DNA from: Saxidomus purpurata
Lineage: Eukaryota; Mollusca; Bivalvia; Venerida; Veneridae
Direction of reading: 5' to 3'
Assembly: GCA_022818135.1 (NCBI GenBank)
Contig: JAFMSR010000014.1
Span: 39,637,708-39,701,707, forward strand
DNA: 64,000 nt
The notes beneath the pieces are model-generated. The model did no database searches and was not told the DNA's origin. It saw only the letters and a list, made by a program, of their open reading frames with translations. This document shows positions 44,901 through 56,700 of the stretch, piece after piece. The position numbers were made by a program, and so were the translations under genes. Numbering within the stretch: position 1 is the first letter of the stretch; every line of letters starts with the position of its first letter.

Positions 44901-47900
44901 CTCAGGAAGAGCGTGATCACCTTTGTCCTTATCGACTTACAGAGTGCAAAATATATGCCAATCAGCGTGTTTACGGATAATATTAGAAATTGATAATTGA
45001 TTCAACTCAGCTGAGTTAATTAAGTTAAATCATTTTCACGGTATTGTTTGTTAACTTTGATGGTCATCTGATTGCAGCTGAAAGGGACAATAGTTTTTAC
45101 AAGGTTTAGTACCAAAAGCATAAACCCGCAAAAACAACAAAAAAGCTGATCATATGTTAACATTACCACAAAAAATCCCTCTGAGCAACAGCCACCTCTA
45201 GACAACAGCCAATTTTCATATATCCGAGTGTTGGCTGTTGTAGGGAGGTTGCACTGTATTATGCCAAGGAAAGGAAAATATAACCCCTACCAGAGGTGTG
45301 TTTGTGATACTTACTGATTTAACATTATTGTGTTATATATATACAACAAAAACAGTTGAAGGGCATGCAAGATACATGTAACTGTCTTGTAAAAGATGAT
45401 ACATTAAATTGCGTGACTTAACGTGAAAATAACTTTAACAGATCACATCAGCTCACGGCTCTGACACGCATTTGAAGTTAAAACCCACATTCGTACTGGT
45501 TCTTCTTTTGAGCAAGACAGTCCTTACAGCAATAAATTGCCCCTTTACTTCTTGCATGAGTAAATTATCTCCTAAACATGGAGATACACCTGATATTTCA
45601 GGATCCAATGTAGTGGCCTGAACATCTCTTATGGTTTAGGTAACATGATTAAAGCATACGATTCATTTCTAAAACAAAATGTGATTATCATTATACACCG
45701 TTTCAATTATTCGGTAATTTGAATTATCTGCCCTTTGATGACGTCATGCGGGGATGCGCCTTTAAAACGAGATAATGGCACAAGCGTGATTGTTGACCAC
45801 TGCGTATATTATTTCATCGAAGGAACGCTAAATCTAGGTATTTTTGTAGCTTTTACAGCTTGAAACTGTAGATATATACCGAATAGAGCTAACTTAAATG
45901 AAATCATAGTGGAATGACGAAGACAAGTGAATCAAATGTTTGCGCGATTTTAACTGGGAGCTTTTTTATACTTCAAGTTTTTAGCGACTGATGATTATGC
46001 AGTTGTAGATATGTATCAAAACCAGTTGGTACTACAATCAACTCACCTAAAAGTGTTTACTTTATTTATTAAGAAATCTACAATAAAGAACAAATAAAGG
46101 AACTGCTACAGAGAAGTTTGTCTTTGCTAACATCACTTTTCATAAGTGATTAAATGACTGGCATGAAGAAATCTTTTTCAGTTTTTACATCAGCAGCAGT
46201 GCTGCGCACCAGGGCACAGTCTTGAGTTTAACACTCGACCATCAATTGATATATTTTTCTACATACATGTACATTATTCAAACAATTATTTTACTATTCT
46301 AAGGCAAAGACATTTTTCTCTCTTTTGTTCAGATCATTGCAGGTTCCCGATTGTCAGACCAAATTTCCTACGTGTAGGTGGCGTGCAGTCTGTTTAAATA
46401 ATCTGTTTTTGTTTGATAATATTTTGTTCCCAAACTGGGAACAGTCATCCACGGCGTTGGGATCTCGGACACAAAATATTTAGTTAAGAAAACAAGTACT
46501 ATGTATTTCATATTTATAATTAATTTGTTTAATATTTTCATTCTGGGAAGGGCCGTTTGCTAAGTTGAAAGAACTTGTTGCCCGACAAATTGCATTTTGT
46601 TTCGTTGTGTATATATGTCATTGTATTAACATATGTGTTTGTTGAAAAATAAAAGATGATTTTAACTAAACTAATAATCTGTTACTCTTGATTTGTAAGA
46701 TGAGACAGATCTAGTAATATCAATGCGTAACAGTATCGCTTCTTAGATTTCATATTAGATTTCATCTCAGTTAACACTAGTTTCACACTCAACCATAAAT
46801 TCACATGAATGCTACATATCAATAACTGGTCACCAAATTTGTCACTAATTGGTTAGCTGTTTATGCGATCACTGGACCTTTCATAGGGGTTTTATGGCAC
46901 TCTGTGTATTGTACATGATTATGCCCAAGGGCATTTCGTGGCCACCTGATGTTTTATGACATGTACACTGCAGTAGGGCACCGATTTATTGTAACACACA
47001 TCTTATTAAATTTGACAATGTTATTATCACCAATAGTTCACATTTTAACACGAAAACAGTTTGCTGTATGATGCAACTTTCAAGATAAAACTATTTATGT
47101 TGCACATTTATGTTGTACATTTCATTTCAGTTTTCATTTCATAACCTTACATTGTTGAAAAGATATAGAATCTATTAATAAATTGCATGGAAATAAAAAA
47201 GATGGTGTTTATAAAAATTAATATTTCTAATTATGTCATTGATTGTTAAAACAGTAGGCCTTAGTAACATAATTAGTCCAGACATATGGCAACTTTTTAC
47301 AGTAAACGGACATTATCCCCTTAGCAGGAACCGTCTATAGAGTATTCCTGCCCCATAGCTCGTATTTTTTTAAAAATGTTTCTTGACAATAATTCTCACT
47401 AAACCATGCATTAATTACTTTAATTCATGTAAATCACGTTATTCATTTTTGTTTATTTCAAAGCAGAACAATTACAGCATCCGTAAACTTTATTCGAAAA
47501 TACACAATTTATTTCTAAAATATTTCTAAATAATCGCCGACTTTTTCACAGTTAACATATCTATATATATTATGATTATGATAATAAAGTAGAAATGATG
47601 TATAAAATGACAAAATCATTACCAATTACGCCGTAAAAACTTGTTTAACCTGAAGCAAGTATCAGAGATGGTTTCATTTGTGCAATTTATCATCGTATGA
47701 CGTCACAGCCGGTAAGGGACGCAACTCTTGGTCGGTAGATTATCGATTAATTGAAAGGGTGTATATAATAGACTTTTGTTTTTTGCAGGGATCCTAACTC
47801 CCCTCAAGCACTGAAACCGTTAATAGGCATAGACTGGCCAGTATACGACAGGGATACTGAGATCTACATGAACATGTCCAGTGACAACATATATACGACT

Positions 47901-48038
47901 GGTCAGCACCTATTCGCTCGTAGCAACAACTTCTGGATGAATGTTCTGCCGGACGTTATCTCAGATATAAAGCGGGCTGGTTATAAAAAAGACTTACACG
48001 GCCAGTTTTGTGAAAAGAAAAACAATTGTGAACCTTAA
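41994..48038 (+). CDS. Secreted type-B carboxylesterase / cholinesterase-like protein, two exons
   Basis: Serine hydrolase of the alpha/beta-hydrolase type-B family, expected to cleave carboxylic or choline esters outside the cell or in the secretory pathway. Exons 41994-43558 and 47789-48038 join as GG|G within a glycine codon, giving KSGDPNSPQ, the family's usual NFAxxGDPN region; total 604 residues. An N-terminal hydrophobic signal peptide covers about residues 1-19. HGGG (137-140) forms the oxyanion hole. The nucleophile is Ser218 in GHSVG, with Glu351 in SNEG and His472 in NHGDD, so the triad is intact. Cys90-Cys113 and Cys270-Cys281 are the expected disulfide pairs. The C-terminus has two further cysteines (CEKKNNC) but no transmembrane helix. 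Substrate cannot be told; true acetylcholinesterase is not claimed. Confidence 0.92.
43559..47788. other. Esterase intron (4.2 kb)
   Basis: Holds an antisense exon-like open segment (43675-43871) and a direct repeat (about 43998-44045 and 44210-44260, CAATTTCTGATTTCATGAGA type). CRE-like TGACGTCA sites occur near 45738 and 47699, and an AATAAA lies near 46648 preceded by ordinary AT-rich DNA. No further exon of the esterase is needed, since the two-exon model is complete. Confidence 0.5.
43675..43871 (-). pseudogene. Orphan exon-like coding segment antisense in the esterase intron
   Basis: On the minus strand an open segment begins after a TTTTAG acceptor-like site and ends at CTACAAG|GTTAGT, a good donor. 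It encodes about 65 residues, including FCQFGMKNSGRWLYFQCVRD and KATYTDVEYKNVSDYSHTSR, with four or five cysteines. Codon composition looks coding, unlike neighbouring intron DNA. I find no partner exons on that strand and do not recognise the domain. It may be a fragment of a cysteine-rich secreted protein, captured or decayed. Confidence 0.35.
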
Positions 48039-48326
48039 CCCATTTATACCTTCTTTTTACAATGGGGTCGTCTGACTTCCAATTTGAACAAGTATATTTC
48101 TTCAAATAGTGGTGTTTTGCAGAAATGTGTTCCAAAATGCTGAAATTTTTATTCTGATCAGAAGACACTGTATTTGCCGTCTGCTTCGGAGCGTAATTGC
48201 TTGAAAATATATATACCTTATTAGACAAAAGGCGTAAATGCGTCAAAGGGACACTTCTTCTTCCACTTCAGCCAGACTATACATGTTTAAGCAGTGTAAA
48301 CTTTTAATGATGTTTTATGAAATAAA
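48039..48326 (+). terminator. 3' UTR and polyadenylation signal of the esterase gene
   Basis: After the TAA (48036-48038), a canonical AATAAA lies at 48321-48326, about 285 bases downstream. A further AATAAA is near 48881. Confidence 0.6.
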
Positions 48327-49019
48327 ATATGATAAAATCTATGCTTGTTTCTCAATGGATAAGGATTGATAAGTATGTCATTTCATAGAAGTAAAGCAGT
48401 TTCAATGTCATTATATGTGCTTCAACATGTGTTGTAACTTATCATATTTCTGTAGTCAACACAGGTACGAACAAGTGTAACGACTGCCTGTAACAATATT
48501 CAAATTTTAAGTAACAGATACGAAGTGATATCATGGATATATATATAGTAATATACACATAGACGTGGTTATATTTTGACATGCTGGTGTAACTTTATTT
48601 TATGAAATTTTAAGTGTACCAAAATTATTCTTGTAGTGAACAATCTATGTAATCAATGCATTAGTTCACATTATAACTGGCGTAATTCCGTCTAAGAGAT
48701 GTATCAAAGATCAACAGCAAAATACGACAATTAGTCATTTGACTACTAAATGCATATAATAATATATACATGTAATCATAAAATAGTATTACTTGTAATA
48801 ATATCTATGATTAATTTTATTGATTTGTAGCTCTGATGAGAATAGTCATGTGTGAGTTTTAAGACTGTTCTATGTCTTTAAATAAACCCGATAAGACATG
48901 TACTGACGTAACTCGATTGACTTTTCATGTATTTTATGTTATGCCTTTGGGGTCAATGTGTTACCCTGTATTTTTTATTCTAACGCATTATCGTTGTAAC
49001 GTCGATTCTGTTTGGTTAC

Positions 49020-49056
49020 ACCAAGGTCTTTCAAATAGTATTTGAAAGACCTTGGT
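49020..49056. repeat. Palindrome, 17-bp arms with a 3-base loop, twin of 40825-40860
   Basis: ACCAAGGTCTTTCAAAT - AGT - ATTTGAAAGACCTTGGT. It shares the arm CAAGGTCTTTCAAAT with the palindrome 8.2 kb upstream, on the far side of the esterase gene. Confidence 0.95.
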
Positions 49057-49090
49057 TACATCGTTTGAATCTGCGACGGTTGAATTATGT

Positions 49091-49507
49091 ACAGTCTGGG
49101 GTCAAAAGTAATTCCACAACGTCAAAATTTACTATATATTTCATGTAAAAACATAAAATTTCAATGTTTTTACAGAAGATAATTTCCACGGTGTTTCCAT
49201 GAAATTTATATCAGTAATAACAGAATGAATTAAAATTTCTTCAGATATTTCATTTAAAATTGTGCCTGTTGTAGATCTAAAATAAATGTCATTAAAAGAC
49301 AACTTGAAACATTTTACGTCAAAATTTACTATGGACATATATTATGGGGAAACTGACTTTCAAACTTTACAAATCCATGTTTAGACAATAATACCATAAA
49401 GGTTGAAATTTGAAATGAATTCAAGGGTCATTTTTACAAAATGATGGTTTTATATGAATTATATAGTTACTTTTGACACTGTGGAATCACTTTTGACTCG
49501 AGACTGT
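49091..49507. mobile_element. 417-bp MITE with long terminal inverted repeats
   Basis: The left end ACAGTCTGGGGTCAAAAGTA (then ATTCCACAACGTCAAAA) matches the reverse complement of the right end (ACAGTCTCGAGTCAAAAGTG, then ATTCCACAGTGTCAAAA) over about 37 bases. The interior has no transposase. The CAGT ends and a TA at the left border suggest the Tc1/mariner group; the right border TA is not immediate. Confidence 0.8.
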
Positions 49508-49584
49508 TTATACAGTCATATCTAATACAGTCGGAAAATCGGTGTTTTAATTTTCGCATTTATAAACACATTGTGCGTTAGAAT

Positions 49585-49752
49585 AGGGTAAACTATTTCG
49601 TGAATTTGATATAATTGCGAACGTATATATACGTTTTAATGGTCGCAAACATTTTAACGGTTACGGCTAACGCCGTCGCCGTTAAAAATATTTCCGACCA
49701 AAAAACGTATATACAATCGCAAATATTGAAATAACAAACAATTAACTCTATA
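49585..49752. mobile_element. Palindromic MITE, copy 2
   Basis: Shares arms (GGGTAAACTATTTCGTGAAT, GCGAACGTATATATACG, CGTATATACAATCGC) and the centre (GGCTAACGCCGTCGCCGTT) with 10287-10462. A separate hairpin GCCAGGGT-TCGT / ACGG-ACCCTGGC follows at about 49967-49995. Confidence 0.65.
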
Positions 49753-50748
49753 TTATGTAATATGTATATACATTGTAAACATAGAGGAGGTTTGAATGAG
49801 GAAATATAGGGAGTGGCACAAGGGAACCAGTCTAAGTAACAAAATCCTCAAACATAATGTTTGTGAGTTACTTCCATATGATAGGTCTTGTTTATATCCA
49901 TATAAAGCATTTATAAGCCAGCTTTAAAAGTATCAGAGCTGAAATTATGATCGAGTATGAGCTAGGCCAGGGTTCGTATATTACGGACCCTGGCTAGGCC
50001 AACCTTTAGAGTGAGGCGTGATAAGGGCCATGTGATAGTGGTTGTTACCTAATTTACATAATTAGATCAGGAACGGTCTATACCAGGTTATACAGTATTC
50101 CTGATAAATGAATATTAATCGACTTGACTTGCGTTATCCATCCATCCAATCATCCATCCAGGCAGCCATCTACTCATCCACCAATCTCCATCTGTCTAAA
50201 TATGTCATCAAACCCAATGCATTATCAACATGCAAAAAGTAAACGAAGACACATATTGTACATAATATACTTTTCAGTAGAGACACTGAACAAACACACA
50301 TTTAAGAAATACTCGAGGATACAATGTAGGTTGAATCGAGGTTACTGCCTTGGTACAATCAGTTACCCCAAATATATGTAGCTGAGTGTTTAAACCGGTT
50401 TGAAGCATGACAACCTCACAATTCCCGCACTGAAAAGAAAATAGTGTATACGTACTACAGTATGTTGTAAGTCGATAACGATTACCAATAATGCTATTCG
50501 TACGGTGTAACAGAGTTAGTGCCCTTCGCGTCAAGGAAACATGTAAACTAAATTTGATGTGAAAATATTTCGTGTTTGATTTCAACACAGAATCTCAAAA
50601 ACATGGTTTGCCACAATTCAGTAGAATACATGTGATATTTCCCTTTCCCCACTTTATTAAAATAATGTTTTAGTAGAATATGTCTGCTTCATTGACTGTT
50701 TTTTACAACGCTGAAGTAACTTGTATCGTTGACATAAATCGGGAAAAT

Positions 50749-50761
50749 AAACATGGCGGCC
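50749..50761 (+). promoter_or_regulatory. YY1-like motif over the FAM184A start codon
   Basis: AAACATGGCGGCC matches the YY1 consensus AANATGGCGGC, which in animal promoters often sits at or just downstream of the transcription start and may coincide with the translation start. Here its ATG is the start used. Role inferred from the motif only. Confidence 0.4.
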
Positions 50762-53700
50762 AGTGCCAAAATGTCCTTTAATTATCATCAGACTGGGAAG
50801 TATGGAACTCTGCCAAAGAATCCAACAAACGATATGGAGGTCACACAAGATATGCATCTTAAAATGTCCAAGAAGATTGCCCAGCTGACAAAGGTAACTC
50901 ATTCAGTGTGCATTGCTGCAGTATGAATGGTGGTAATTTTTTCAATGATTAATTGAACTTCTTATGAGGCAGCTTTGGGAAAATGTGCAACAGTAGAACC
51001 TGTCTTACAAGGGTCATGGTTTAATGAAATCTGTCTTGTCTGGCACAGCCCCATGTAGTCTAATTTGACGTTGAAGCCAGCCAGATAGTTTTTGAATTGG
51101 TGCTTTCTTAAAAGTATGACAACTTTAAAAATATTAGATCCAATGAGCCGAATGAATAAGCTAAGGGCCTTGGTCTCAGTAACATGAAAAATGTGTAACA
51201 AAATAACTGGATCTTGGCTCCTGGTATCCAAATTCATTCAGCTCATCAATTTGACCCATATTTTTGGATCTGATATTTTATAGATGTCAAACCTCAGTAA
51301 AAGCTCTCACATCCCAAAACTATCTCCCTGGCTTCAACATCGAATTAATGAGAACCTTTAGTGGAAAAGAAATTATCTCCCTTGTCAGATAAAGTCCAAG
51401 GTATCCCAATTTGCAAGTAGGTCCTATCTAGTTGGAATCCTCTGACTTTATCGCTGTTCCACATAGAGAAATACCAATTATTATGTGCGAATTATCTCAC
51501 ACATGTGTTGATTAAAATGCAAGGACTGTAAAAAATTAGACACTGGGGTGTTAATAGAACATGTAACTAAAAGCATCATTATGTAACATCTAGATCAATC
51601 ATAAAATTAGATATTGTTTGAACTCCTAATTTTATTAAATGCTATTTATAAATTAATCAGTTAACTTTCTTACAAAGTCTAGATTGTTTACATGAGTGTA
51701 AGATTTAAAGACGTGAACTTTCAATAATCGAATTGACCCTATTTACAGGTGTTACTTACAATGTGACAGTCGTAGTTTATATCTTACTGAAGTCTCTCTG
51801 TTGATACACTATTTCAGGTTATCTATGCACTGAACACTAAAAATGATGAGCATGAGGCAGTTGTTCAACAGATCAAAGAGCAACATGAGGAGGAGGTACA
51901 GCAGCTGCTCAAAGAAACAAAAGAAAAAATTACACAGTACAGGGAGAAGTTGAATGCAGAGTCAAATCAGAATAAAAGAATAGAGCAGTTAGAGACAAGT
52001 TTACATGAGCATGACTCCTTGAAAACTAGGCATTTAAATCACTTTGAGTCATTTAAGAGAGAAGCTGAAGAAAGAGAGATGAGACTTAAGGCAGATCATG
52101 CTCAGAAAATGCTGGAACTTTCTCAAGATGTTCTTCATACAAAGAAGGATTTTGAGGAAAAGTTAAGACAATTTGAAACATGGAAAGATGGTGTTAATGA
52201 AGAAAATGATAGAAAAATTAGAGAACTTCAAAGCACTCATGAAACTGAGATTGAGGAGGTTAGAAGTCATTTTAGAGGTCAAAATAATGACTGGTTAAAT
52301 GAAGTGAAAAAAGTAGAAGACAAATATAAAGCAGAACTGGAAACTTTGCAGGCAAAATTCAAAGAAATGGAGGAACACAAAATTCAAATGAAAGATGAGT
52401 ATGAAGCAAAGCTTGAAAAGGCTAGACTATTTTATGAGAAAGAGTTAGAAGCAGTAATGCAAATGAACAATATTTCATCTGAAGAAGCTAACAGAATGCT
52501 TCAGGCAGAGAAAGAGAAACTAACCAAAGACTTTGCAGCCCAGGAGGCTGAGCTTAAAAAGCAAATCAACAGTGTGCTAAGTCAATTAAATGATAAAGAA
52601 GATGAAGTAGAAAAATTAAATGAAAATGTAAAACGGTTGGAAAACACGCTACAGGAAAGGGCTGGAAATTCACATGATATGTTGAAACAGGTATGTATGA
52701 TACAGTATTGATCCTGCTTATTTATGATTAACCACTTATAAAGCTGTCATATTAGTCTGTTATTAAAAACAGTCTTACAAATTGATTGGTTTGTACTTTC
52801 AACTGCATTTGCATATTAATAATTGTTCTAGCCTGTGTCTGGTGCATTTCATAATTAAATACCTGGTATTGTGCTTCATAAAATTCAAAGCCTTCAGTCT
52901 CATAGATATTTTTGACTTCAGTTTTCTTAAACTGATTCTTTCTTAACTTCTCACTAATTGAAATTGAAGGTCATGGGTTTGAGCCTTGCTACAAACTGAT
53001 TTTTTAGATGAGAAATGCGGCAGTTTCTTAGAGCTGTACTTACCTTTCCCAGGAACAATAGTTGGGCGAACTTCCTGCTTGTAAATTACTGAAAAGCAGT
53101 TGAAGCAGGCTTAAAACTAATGAATAATAATACTTTTTATGTTTAGTTACAAAGTGCTCAGGATGAGAACAATGCCAATCTTGCTAAGCTAAGGAATGCC
53201 GAGGCTGAACTGTCAGTAATGAAAGAACGCTGCAGCAGACAAGAAGAGGAAATGGTGAAAAAATCAGGTAGGTGTATGTTTTAAAATACTGTTGAACCAG
53301 TAATGCTCATAGGGCGCTTAGTTTTATTATACAGGTATTTACAGAGTTATTGCCAAGAACAATATCTCTATTTTAGTTGTTTTTTTGCAAGGTATTCTGT
53401 TACTACGAACTTCCTCAGTTTATAAAGCAGTCTTTTGGGGGTATTAATCACATTTAGTGATAGCTCTAGTTGATTTTGTCAATGGGTTGGTCCATAAATT
53501 AAAAACCGTAAGAAAAGACATCTAACAGTACCATTTTTAGTGAGGACATTGTACATTAACTTGCTTTAATGGGAGCCGTGGTGTAGAGGTTAAGGTGTCT
53601 GCCGCTCATCCCGAAGGTCGCTGGTTCGTGCACCACTGGGGTCACGATGATTCCTCCTCATATGACACCAGTACTGGTTTTTTTAAGTGTGTTAACTTCT

Positions 53701-56700
53701 TTTGCAAATAAAAGTGATGTATTAATAAAACTGAGGTCCTGTTATGATTGCTTTTTTAACCAGACTGCTATGGCTATAAACCAAAGTCAAACCAAAATAT
53801 CACAATGTGGACCTGCTTTTCTAACAACCAGCTAACAGTTATTGGTATCTCCATGTTAAAATGCAGCTTATAAGTAGTGTAATCATAGCAATATAATATT
53901 GAATTTGCACATGATCATTTTACATTTTATTTAAATCCAACTTAAGTTGCAAATTTCATGTAACTCAGCCATAATTATTGCTGTATTTTTAACTTTTATA
54001 TGGAGTTTGGTCAACTTTCGGCCAACTATTTTCGATACCTGTTTGTAATATTGGTTGCTTTCTTCATATTTCAGCCACAATAGGAAATCTGGAAGCAACA
54101 AAACTACAGAATGAATCAACAATACAGGATTTGGAAGGTGAAGTAAACAAGTTGAAGGACAAATTAGCGTGGTTAGAAAAAGAACGAAATAATCTGGAAC
54201 GCATGAAGTCAGACCTGACCCAAAATCAAACGTCACAGTTGAAATCATTAGAAAAGGTATTAATATACAGTTGAACTTGTGTTACTGGTCATCTCAATTA
54301 AAGGGGCACTCCCTAAAACTGGTGTCAAATTTAAGACGTTCAAAAGCATAAATAATAGAATATTTGCAAATACTATTTCTTAACTTTAAGGTTAAAGCTT
54401 TTCATTCCAATCGTCATCGGTAAAATCAGTTTTTTAATATATGTTGCAATTCCATAAAACATTCAATAATATATGTATAGTTGTTGGTGTACAATTATTG
54501 GATGGGTAGAAAATTATTAAAGAAGGTCTCTATTTTGAGTATTTGTGCTAAGATGAGGCATTTTTAGCTCGACTATTCGGAGAATATGGAGAGCTATTAC
54601 AGTCACTTGTGTGTCGGCGTCGGCGTTGCTTCTTTGGTTAAAGTTTTGCCTGCTAAGTACTATCATGCACATATCTCAGTAACCACTTATGATATTGACT
54701 TGAAACTTTGTTCATGTCTTTAGGGGTGTCATACAATCAAGTCAGATAACTCTTGTATAAATTTAGTACAAATTATGGCCCTTGTTTGACTTTGAAAATT
54801 TGGTTAAAGTTTTGCCTGCTAGGTACTATCATGCACATATTTCAGTAACCACTTATGATATTGACTTGAAACTTCGTTAATGTCTCTAGGGGTGTCACAC
54901 AGTCAAGTCAGATAACTCTTGTATAAATTTAGTACAAATTATGGCCCTTGTTTGACTTTGAAAATTTGGTTAAAGTTTGGCCTGCTAGGTACTAAATTTG
55001 GTTAAAGTTTTGCCTGCTAGGTACTATCATGCACATATCTCAGTAACCACTTATGATATTGACTTGAACTTTGTTACTGTCTTAAGGGGTGTCACACAGT
55101 CAAGTCAGATAACTCTTGTTTAAATATAGTACAAATTATGGCCCTTGTTTGACTTTGAAAATTTGGTTAAAGTTTGGCCTGCTAGGTACTATCATGTACA
55201 TATCTCAGTAACCACTTATGATATTGACTTGAACTTTGTTAATGTCTTAAGGGGTGTCATACAATCAAGTCAGATAACTCTTGTATAAATTTGATACAAA
55301 TTATGGCCCTTGTTTGACTTTGAAAATTTGGTTAAAGTTTTGCCTGCTAAGTACTATCATGCACATATCTCAGTAACCACTTATGATATTGACTTGAAAC
55401 TTTGTTAATGTCTTAAGGGGTGTCACACAGTCAAGACAGATAACTCTTGTTTAAATTTAGTGCAAATTATGGCCCTTGTTTGACTTTGAAAATTTTGTTA
55501 AAGTTTTGCATGCAAGGTACTATCAAGCACATATCTCAGTAACCACTTATGGTAGTTATATCGAACTTAGCAATAGTGTTCAGGGGTACATTTTGTATCA
55601 AACAATTAATTAACCAAAAATTAAATATATAGTGATAGATTTTGACCTTTTTTATGATTCAACTTTCCTAGTTTATACTTAATAGTTAGCAGAATTTTGT
55701 TTTGCTATTATACTGATAAAAGTTTTGTTTTATTAGCAAACACCCACAATAGTCGAGCTTGCTGTCTTATGGACAGCTCTTGTTCAATACATGTTGTTCT
55801 TGGTAATTGTATTTATTTATCATTGAATTTTTATGTTCATTGAACATATTATCTATATTTGGAGAATATAATATGTTAGATGTAGGGAGTGCCCCTTTAA
55901 GCTGTCACCTGTCTTAAGCAGCAAAATATTGATTTTTTTTCACAAGCAGCTATTTTTGTATTAAAGGTCCATTACTAACACAAAATCGGATTTTCTTTTA
56001 AATCTTGAATTGTAACGGGCGTCTTCTCAGAAGGAAAACTATGACATACTGCATCGAATGTGACCATATTGTGTTGAAAATTTGATTTTAACAAAAGAAT
56101 TAATGAATTATATTTTTCCTTTTCGAAAATGAAAGTAGGTTTCCAGTTTTCAAATATCTTTATTTTCCAGAATTCTCCTAGAGAGAGGCTTTAAATATAT
56201 TTAAGCATGCCTATTTTGAAATTTAGTTGAAGAACTTTACTTCCAATGATGTGTAAAGTATATTACTGACTGTTTGCAACATGCATTAAAGCAAAAGTAG
56301 GACAAAAAGACCACCCACGTCAATCTAAGGAAATACAAAAACATTCACTTGTTTTTCTGCAGCAGAATTGCAAACAGGGAAATACTCCACGGCTATTGTT
56401 AAGTTTTAGGAGCCAGTTTCAAACTGTATTTCCCTGTTACAATTCAGGATTTAAAAAAAAATTCGATTTGATGTTAGTAATGGACCTTTAAGTACAAGTG
56501 TATTAAGTAACCGTCTACTTGTAAACAGCCACTATCAATGCGGAATTGCATGGAAAACATTATTAGACAAAATAGCACACATGAGATATCCTATCGTCAT
56601 ATACTTCTTGATGTTGAACCGCGGGCTGGTAGAAGATTTTGATAATTTCACTGAGTGATTTGTCCAGTGAGTATTGGGATATAGTCCACCTGATATATTT

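Larger units (their letters stand above)
48327..50752. other. Intergenic DNA between the esterase gene and FAM184A
   Basis: Apart from the palindrome, the 417-bp MITE and the palindromic MITE listed separately, I see no gene. A short run of CATCCA repeats occurs at 50134-50180. The last 150 bases form the presumed FAM184A promoter. Confidence 0.5.
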
